Below are positions 25,501-35,100 of a DNA stretch of 64,000 nucleotides, one piece after another. Source of the DNA: Lepus europaeus (taxonomy: Eukaryota > Chordata > Mammalia > Lagomorpha > Leporidae); the NCBI RefSeq assembly GCF_033115175.1, contig NC_084835.1, positions 59,874,448-59,938,447 of the forward strand. The letters are read 5' to 3'. The translations under genes were made by a program, and so were the position numbers. Each line of letters begins with the position of its first letter. Position 1 is the stretch's first letter. The notes below the pieces were generated by a model. The model was not told where the DNA came from. It did no database searches and saw only the letters and a list, made by a program, of their open reading frames with translations.

Positions 25501-28500
25501 CTTGCTTTTCTTTACAAACTGTACCCCCAGGCTTTTGTTACTTTCAAGTATCTGAGAGGCGCTTCTTAGGAAAGAACATTTACTTCAGCCTGCAGTTCCG
25601 GCCTGCCCATTCCTCTGGTGTCTGGAGGAGTGGGGCGGGAGGATCACTTGGTGAGTGCCCAGGCAGAGAGGCGCAGGAAACACTGATAACCAGCTCTTCC
25701 CAGAGGGCAGGGGGCCTGGAGACTTCACACTACGCCCACTTCCCAGCGGCCAAGTCATCAACCTTAAGCCACTAACCAACTTCAGGGGATAAATGTCTGC
25801 CTGAGTTTGGGGAGCTAGAGCCTATGCAATCAACACTTTCACCAAAGTTCTACAAGTATTTTACAAAGCTTTCAGAAAGGAAGCGGGTTACAGGGCAATC
25901 GTCGCTTTCACTGTGAGCTCAGTTGCTCTGAGAACCGCCACTGGTTCTTGATCTGAATTTCCTTTAGCAATCAACACAGAGGCAATGTGTCAAACATACT
26001 GCCTGACACCCAATGCAGCCAGTTCTCACAGCAGCCCAGTGACATGAGCCATAGCGATACATGTGCCATCTGAGCAGCAAAACCAAAATTCAAGTTTATG
26101 CCATGGTGCACAATGAAAGTCAGCAGGGTGGGGGTGACGGTGGGGAGGGGGTGCAAAACTATTTGCACATAGCCCCTAATCACCATAATCCAGCCGGTTA
26201 AAGACAAGCTTAACTCTGCACTCCTTTCTACCAGTCTTTCACAAATCTTAGCTGATAAGATTTCAAAGTTCTCCTGAAGGCAAAACATTTCTCAAACATT
26301 ACTGTTTCTTTCTGCTGTGCTGTAAGAAGTTAGAGAAAGAAGATAGCAGGTGCACACAGACACTTCTTTCTTCACATTCCCTTCAGGCAAAACCCACAAA
26401 CAACCCTGCAGCCCACGTTCACAACATTCACGACGTTCACCACGGCTGCCTGGGTGTCCGCCTCCCTCTCCCTTTCTACTTCCATGCTCACCTGCTCTTC
26501 TCCCCACGAGCTGGAGCTTATCCTAGACTACAGACTTGACTCACGCCTCAATCCAAACAGGGGCTTATAATAACTAAAGTCTGTATGGAGGCTTTTCTCC
26601 CAGGGGTGTATGCTACACCATGTCATCTAATGATGCACGTATGTTCCCACGGGAGAGGATTTCAAGCATCTTCAGTGAGTCAAAAGAAACTAAATGAAGA
26701 TTATGTCAAGGTCACGTACACAGTGGTAACCCTAGGCTTAGACGAGTCATCTGAATAGGAGGCCAGTTCTCAGCCCAAACTACACCATCCACCAGAGAAC
26801 AGGGCACAAGGAATTCCTACTGCACAAGGGAAGAGGCACCGTGAACTTGCTGCTAGCGCACCCGTCTTGAGAAACCCCTTTACAGCGTGTGCCATGACCT
26901 GCCTTTTCCTACATAAGCTGTTATGAGGACTCGGAAGTGAAACCAAGCACTGCTAACTGCACAGCATTCAGGTCATCTCGGAGGCAGGTACTGTTTAGGG
27001 AGTAACATTCACTATGTGTCATTACTATCCATCCGGAGTTTAGCGAATCTTCCCCGAGTCTCTGTCCTGACAGACACAGGGCACAAGGCGCACCCTGGAA
27101 CCGGACTGAACACAGCGTCGCCATGGGCTGCAGCCAGCAGGGGACACAGTGACAGTGCGGGCGGGGCGCTTCTCACATCACTCAGATGGTTCTGCTCTGC
27201 AAGTGCAGTGTCACCCGGGGCGGGGTGGGGGGGGATTTCAGAGCAAGGTGTTTACTCCCTTCACAGATGAAAACACCAAGAGCTCTCTTTTGGTGTTAGC
27301 TGTGTTACAAGGGCCTGAGATACATGAACTCACGTACGCGCTTACGAATTTTAGGGGGTAGATATGATTGCCGTCCCCATTTCACAGATGGAAAAGCTGA
27401 AGGCAGAGAGGTTGGAGGACTGCCCAGGTCACTGAATGGGCAGGTTGTCAGAGGGCACAGATGTGAATGTGGGCTGTCTGGCCCCACCTCAGCCCTTCCC
27501 CATGCACTGCGCAGCCCCAACTGATGAATGAGGCAAGGATGGAACGGCCAGAAAAGGGTAGGAACATATAACTTCGTATGGACAAGAACTCTGCACGCTG
27601 GCAAATACAACAAAACTCAGAGTGAGGGGCTGGTGCTGTGGTGTAGTACGCTAAGCCTCTGCCTGCAGTGCCAACGTCCCATGTGGGCACTGGTTCGTGT
27701 TCCAGCTGCTCCACTTCCAATCCAGCTCTCTGCTTATGGCTTGGGAAAGCAGTGGAAGATGGCCCAAGCGCTTGGGCCCCTGCAACTCACGTGGGAAACC
27801 CGGAGGAAGCTCCCAGCTCCTGCCTTTGGATTGGCCCAGCTCTGGCTGTTGTGGCCATTTGAGAAGTGAACCAGCAGATTGAAGACCTCTCTGTCTGTAT
27901 CTCTGTCTCTCAGATAAATAAATAAATCTTTAAAAAAGAAAAAAAGAAAAAAAAAACCCTCCAAGTGAGCACATGGGATGACACAGACTCCACCCCTGCA
28001 CCAGGAGGCTTTCTCCACTCTTGGCCACAGACTGGCTTATCTGCCATTTCAAGTTCTTGGTCACAAGGGGAAAAGTGGGAGAAGGAATTGGGGGAAATTA
28101 AAAAAACAAAACAAAACAAAATATATATATATATATTTAAAGGGTGAATCATTAACTACTCTCAAACAGGTCCTTAAAAACACTGGGACTGTCAAGTATC
28201 TTATAGCCAGGCCACAGGATTACTTTTTTTTTTAAAAGATTTATTTATTTAATTAAAAAGCAGAGTTAGAGAGACAGACAGACCTTCCATCTGCTGGTTC
28301 ATTACCCAAACTGCTGCAACAACCAGGGCTGGGCCAGCCTAAGCCAGGAGCCAGGAGCTTCATCCAGGTCACCCACATAAGTGCAGGGGCCCAGGAACTT
28401 GGGCCATTCCTGCTGCTTCCCCAGGCACATTAGCAGAGAGGTGGATTGGAAGTAGAGCAGCTGGGACTTGAATTGGCGCCCATATGGGATGCTGGCAATG

Positions 28501-31500
28501 CAGCTCATTCTATCACAACACAAGCCTTATTGATTACACTTTAAAGATTTATTTATTTGAAAGGCAAAGTAGGAATGAGAGACAGAGAGATATTCCAATT
28601 GCTGGCTCACTCCCCAAATGGCTGTAATGGCCAGGGGTGGCCAGGCTGATGCCAGGAGCCCAGAACTCTACCCTTGTCTCCCACATGGGTAGCAGGGGCC
28701 TAAGCACTGAGGTCATCTCCCACTGTCTTCCCAGGCACATCAGCAGGGAGCTGGATAGAAAGGGGAGCACTGGGAACTTGAATCAGCGCTTTGATAGGGG
28801 ATGGCCAGCGTCCTAAGCGGCAACTTAGCCACGTGTGCCACACCAGCCCCAGTGACTACCTTTTGATGTGCATGTTCAATCACATACATCTGTATGTATC
28901 TTCAAAGGAGAATTTCTGTGGAGTGTTTCAGAATCAGGTTCTACAGTACAAGCTGGGAGAAGAGAATTGTAAATTGCCTTTTCTGGGCCAGGCACTGACG
29001 TTACTGCATCCTCATTTATTTCTGCACTCACTGACAGCATATGATGGACAGAGAGAAACACAGCGAGCATCCACCTGCTAGTTCATATCCCAAATGCCCC
29101 AACAAATGGGGTTGGGCCAGGAGCTGGGAACACAATCCAGGTCTCTCTCAAGGGTGGCAGGGACCTAACTACTTGAGCCATCACAGCTGCTCCCCAGGGT
29201 CTGAATTAGCAGGAAGCTGGTGTCAGGGACGGAACTCAGGCGCTGGGATCCACTGCTCCAACAGGCATGCCAGTCAAGAGAGTGCTGAGGTTCTACCACA
29301 CCCCAGGAATGAGGAGAGAGGACGGATGTGAGAAGTAACAAAGCCCCCTCTCCCCCAGAAAGGTCCCCCTCCAAAGAGGGGCGCCTGCTCCTCCGCGGGT
29401 CCTGGCCTGGAGAGCTGTCTGTGGCAGCGACTTCCATCACAAGCTTGCCTGAGATGCACTTGCAGGGTGTTCTGTAAACTAAGACAGTGTTATGTAAGCA
29501 GCAGAAACCCAAGAGTGGGGTCTGTCAGACTGGAGGGAAAATGTTTTCTGTGGAATATTTACACAGTGCCCTGTGAGGCTTGTGTGTTGATCTGAAAGGA
29601 TAAGAATTTTCTTTAAAAAAAAAAAAATCACACTCACTTAAGGGCACTATTTTTGGGCTGTAGTTTTGGTTTTCCACGTACTTTCCAAATGTCAAAGACG
29701 TGCAATAAAAAGGCAAAAGGGAAACAATGGTCCCTCCTCTACCTGGGTACAAGGCATTTTCCCTCTTCTTCAGCATTTTCTCCTGGCCACCTGCATGACT
29801 CACTTCCCTTTCTGTAAAGTATGAGCAAGGGAAGCAGGTTTAGCTTTGTGCCCTACAAAAGGGCTAGCAGATTTGTAAGTTACATAAAACTCCAAGAGCC
29901 TCTCAAACGTGCTTGCTGAATGACTGTTGCACAAAGCTATTCTTTCTTGACAAATTCAATCCACTGCTTAGCTGGCACGACATAGCTGGCACCCAATGCT
30001 ACAGAATAATTTGGACCTGTCAGTTCTCAAAGGAACTGACTGCCTTCTACAGCCATTTCCGAGATCTATTAACAGATTGCTTCTGGCAGATTCCACAGAC
30101 TGGAGAGAAAGCTGCAAGCTCTAAGAATCTGGATCCCTTATCATGCATAATGAGGCCTCTCTTCTTCAGCACAAGCAACAGTGAAACACCGCCTGCACTC
30201 CAGCCAAGTCTTTAAATAGATTTTTATTCAACATAAATAACTGACCCCAACTAAATCTGCACACTTTCTCTGACAGTTACCTTACTCCACAAAACAGGAT
30301 GCTTCCCATAAACCCTAGCAGTTTAAGTTCACAAAGGAACCTCATCGCACAGTGCCTGGCACACACGCATGTAAGACCCAAGTGTTAGCTCCTCACACGC
30401 CCATCTTCCTGAGTCATCATGTTACATCATTTGGCAGGGGAGCCTGCGTGGGGCTCTCTCCCGATGCAGTGAGTGACACTGGAGGCCTTTCCCAGTTCTA
30501 AGTCAAACACTTGGGCAGATCTGTTATGGCCTGCATTACAGGTTCACTCCAACACAGGCCAGCTGTCTGTCCAGAAGGAAGGCCACACAGTGTCCCTGGC
30601 CGGCCCTCCTACTGCTTCTAGGCAAAGACACTCCTGACTACATCTCATCCTGCGCCTCAACTGACATTCAAGGGCAGGCACACGGAGAGCTGGGACTCAC
30701 CTGTTTCCTGGCCCCCAACCTGCTGTTAGCTCAACTGCTGGATGCAACAGTGTCCCCAGCTCCTGCATGCTGAGCACATCCTCATCTCAATGTGGACCCA
30801 AGGGACTAGAGGGGAGGGTCTGTGGAGAGCAACATGGGGACAGTGGGCAGTGACAACTGCCCTGAAGTCCTGTCATCTTCAGGACCCCACGTGTTCAGGG
30901 AGCTCGGCTGTGAAGTTTAACAAACACTTGCTGAAGGAGAAAAATGGAGACCAGGTAGCAAGACTCAGAACAAAATTTAAGGAGCTTCTCACTTCGGTTA
31001 TCTTGTATTTCCTGATTCTCCTTAGTTTTGTTTTTTTTTTTTTTTTCCTGTCTTCTGTTTTTGAAATATTGGCCATGGCAGATTTTTTTCTTAAAAAAAA
31101 AAAAAAAAAAAAAAAAAGGTTTATTTACATCTGCTTGAAAGGCAGAATGACTGAAAGTAACAGAGATTTCCCATTTGCTGGTTCACCCCGAAAATGGTCA
31201 CAACAGCCAGGGCTGGCCAGGCCGGAGCCAGAAGCCAGGAACTCTATCTGGGTCTCCCATGTGGGTGACAGAGACCCAAGTACTTTGAGCCATCTGCCAA
31301 TCAGGTACATTAGCAGGAAACTGGACTGGAAATGAAATAGGTGGTATTCAAACCCTTGTACTTCTATATGGGATATGGGTATCCCAAGCACTGGCTTAAC
31401 CCACCACACCACCACACCCACACTACAGTGGATTTAAAACAACAACGACAAAAACAAAACAAAACAACAACAACAACAACAAAAAACAGAGCAAAACAAA

Positions 31501-32107
31501 GGAAAAAAAAAACCTTCTTCTTAGCAAAATAAAAGAATTAACAATCCTATGTTGCCTCCAACATCCTACAGGAAATTTTACTGTCCATGAAAATCAGAAC
31601 TCTGGTCTAAACTACCTGATTTCAACTTTTCCCATATTTTAATACTTGCTGAAAAACTCAGGATAATTTTTTAGAAATACATAAACGTGGGGCTGGCGCT
31701 ATGGTGCAGCAGGTTAAAGCTCCAGCCTGTAGTGCCAGCATCCTACATGGGTGCTGGTTCGAGCACCAGCTGTTCTACCGTTGATCCAGCTCCCTGCTAA
31801 TGTGCCTGGGAAAGCAGAAGATGGCCCAAGTCTTTGGACCCTGCATCCATGTGAAAGACCTGGAAGAAGCTTCTGGCTCCTGGCTTGGGACTGGCCCAGC
31901 TCCGGCTGCTGTGGCCATTTGGGGAGTTAAGTGCGTCGAAGATCTTGCTCTCTTTCAAATAAATAAAAATATTACTAAAAAAAAGAAATATATAAAGGCT
32001 TGTGATAGTTAAAAGGATTATCCAGGTTAAATCCCTTTGCTTGGGACCAGAAGTGTTTCAGATTTTGATTTATACAAACATATATATGTATATATTAATA
32101 CACACAT

Positions 32108-32139
<32 letters not shown>

Positions 32140-35100
32140 GGATATTCTGGGAATGGGACCCAAGTCTAAACACAAAATTCATTTATGTTTCACAGAGCTG
32201 GAGGGTAATTTTATGCGATGTTTTCAGCGCACCTAAGTGTTGACTGTCACACAAAGTCAGCTGTGGAATTTTCCACTGCAGTGTCACGCCAGAGCTCAAA
32301 ATTTCAGATTCTGGAACATTTTGGATTAAGGATGCTCAACCTATATAAGAAATGAAGTTTCATGAAGTATTACTTTAATGCCCAAAAGGTAAGTGTCATA
32401 CAATCACAGGGGCACAAAGAAGGTTAATTTCACTGACAGCATAGAATAGTTACATCATTATCGTCACAGCAGTGCTGTTACAAGGACCAGATCAGAAAAC
32501 CAGGAAAGAGCCTCACGCGTGTGAGCTACCAGTATTTCCAACAAAGCAGTCCGTCAGCTTAAACACCAACGGGAGCTAAGGAACAGACAGACAGACAGAC
32601 AGAAACAACCGACTTTCGGCCCTGACTACCTGCAGACCAACTGCGCCACGGGGCTAGGTTCTACCTCTCGGAGACGGCTTCCTCATCCATAAAGTGGGCG
32701 TAACGTCCCTTTCAGCACTGTGCAAGGCCTTTTGCTGGTACACACAAGGTAAGAGCTCGCCAAAGAGTAGTGCCTACTAATAGAACGTTGTGTCTCACGC
32801 ACTCAGACAACTAAGTCACATCTCCAAAATCACAAACCGATCAGCTGCAGAGCCTACAGCAAGAACCCCACTCACTCTTTATTATGTTTCCCCCAAGACT
32901 TAAGGCAGTTAGAGGCAGGGTGAGGTTCTATTTGGTGAAAACAGTAGAATCAGAGCAAAATTAATAGTGGGCTTTCAACAGTTACATAGAAACAAAACAA
33001 AGGTTAACAAATATCTAATTTTATGAAGTTGTCTTTGAAATATGCTTTTAAAAAAGTTCAGTCCTACAGGCCATCAGAGGAGGAGGTACCTTTTTCTGAA
33101 GGGAGGAGAGAACTTCCACTTTGACTATGGCCTTGTCTAAATAAGATCGGAGTTGGGGAACTCAAGAGGCTTCCATAGCTTTGGCAGCTCATGACAAGTC
33201 TCTCCGGTGATTACTGATGCCATAAATAAGAGTGTCAATTGTTAAATCAACAACAGGAGTCACTGTGCCCTTACTCCTCATGTAGGATCTCTGTCCTTAA
33301 TGTGTTGTACTATGTGAATTAATGCTATAACTAGTACTCAAACAGCACTTTATACTTTGTGTTTCTGTGTGGGTGCAAACTGTTGAAATCTTTACTTAGT
33401 ATATACTAAATTGATCTTCTGTATATAAAGATCATTGAAAATGAATCTTTTTTTTTATTTTTATTTTTTGACAGGCAGAGTCAGACAGTGAGAGAGAAAG
33501 AGACAGAGAGAAAGGTCTTCCTTTTCCGTTGGTTCACCCCCCAATGGCCGCCACGGCCGGTGCACTGTGCTGATCTGAAGCCCAGAGCCATGTGCTTCTC
33601 CTGGTCTCCCATGCGGGTGCAGGGCCCAAGCACTTGGGCCATCCTCCACTGCACTCCCGGGCAATAGCAGAGAGCTGGCCTGGAAGAGGAGCAACCGGGA
33701 CAGAATCCGGCACCACAGGTGGAGGATTAACCTATTGAGCTGTGGCACCGGCCAAAAATGAATCTTGATGTGAATGGGATGGGAGAGGGAGTGGGAGATG
33801 GGATGGTTGCGGGTGGGAGGGAGGTTATGGGGGGAAAAAGCTGCTATAATCCAAAAGTTGTACTTTGGAAATTTATATTTATATTTATTAAATAAAAGTT
33901 AAAAAAAAAAAGCTCAGTCCTTTGTTCACCCCAGTGGAAGTCAAACTAGAGGAAGAAAAACCAAGAAGGGCCGGTGCTGTGGTGCAGTGGGTTTACACCC
34001 TGGCCTAAGGTGCTGGCATCCCATATGGGCGCTGGTTCGAGTCCTGCCTGCTCCTCTTCCAATCCAGCTCTCTGCTATGGCCTGGGAAAGCAGAAGATGA
34101 CCCAAGTCCTTGGGCCCCTGCACCCGTGTGGGAGTCCCAGAAGAAGCTCCTAGCTCCTGGCTTCGGATGGGCACAGCTCTGGTCGTTGCAGCCAACTGAG
34201 GAGTGAACCATCGGATGGAAGACTTCTCTCTCTCTCTGCTCCTCTCTCTGTGTAACTCTTTCAAATAAATAAATAAATCTTTAAAAAGAAAAAGAAAAAC
34301 CAAGAAGTCAGCGTTGCTAGACAGAAATGGCTTCTGCAACTTCCACCCAGAAAGTAATGGCATAGAGTTGCATACACACACGTGCACAGTCAGGTTTGCA
34401 GTAGGTAATCAAATGTGCACAATACTTTGGCCCCACTATAAGAAAAAAAGTGGATCAGACAAGGTAAGGGAGTTACCCATATCTATAGCCAACTATTTTT
34501 TTTCCATTTCTCAAAATTTAAAAAGCTGACCCTCTAAGAACCTGTCAAGTTATGTAAGTTATATTAGACTAAGTAATTCAAGTCCATGAATACAAAATTC
34601 ATTAGAAAATTATATACCATCTAGATTATTTTTAAATAGGTACGCTATTAAAACATTCTTATATCTTTGTGAATTTTCTGCCTCCTTCAAACCAGACTTT
34701 GATCTGATTAGTAAAAAAAAAAAAAAAAAAAAACCCAACATTATACTCATTTACACTTTTACATAGTATTTCACCACCTCAAATTCCTAGGGAATTCTAC
34801 TTTGATCTTCTATGGAAAGTTAAAGTGAGTGTGAGTCTCTTTAAAAAGGTGCTTGGGGAGACACTCCCAGCCTCTACAGTCTGTCTGCCCTGCCATAACT
34901 CCAGCAACCCACTGGGCATGCCTAGGGACTGGGGTCAGGAGCAGCGGACATCTGTAAACCCTGCCAGGGGAGGGGAAGCCTCCTCTATGTGGAGCTCATT
35001 GTACCACACAGACACGAAACCAGCCTCACAAGGAGCCTGGAGCCCGGATCCCACACCACCTGATGCCAGGTTTGAAGAGCATTTTCCTAAACTTGAAGAA

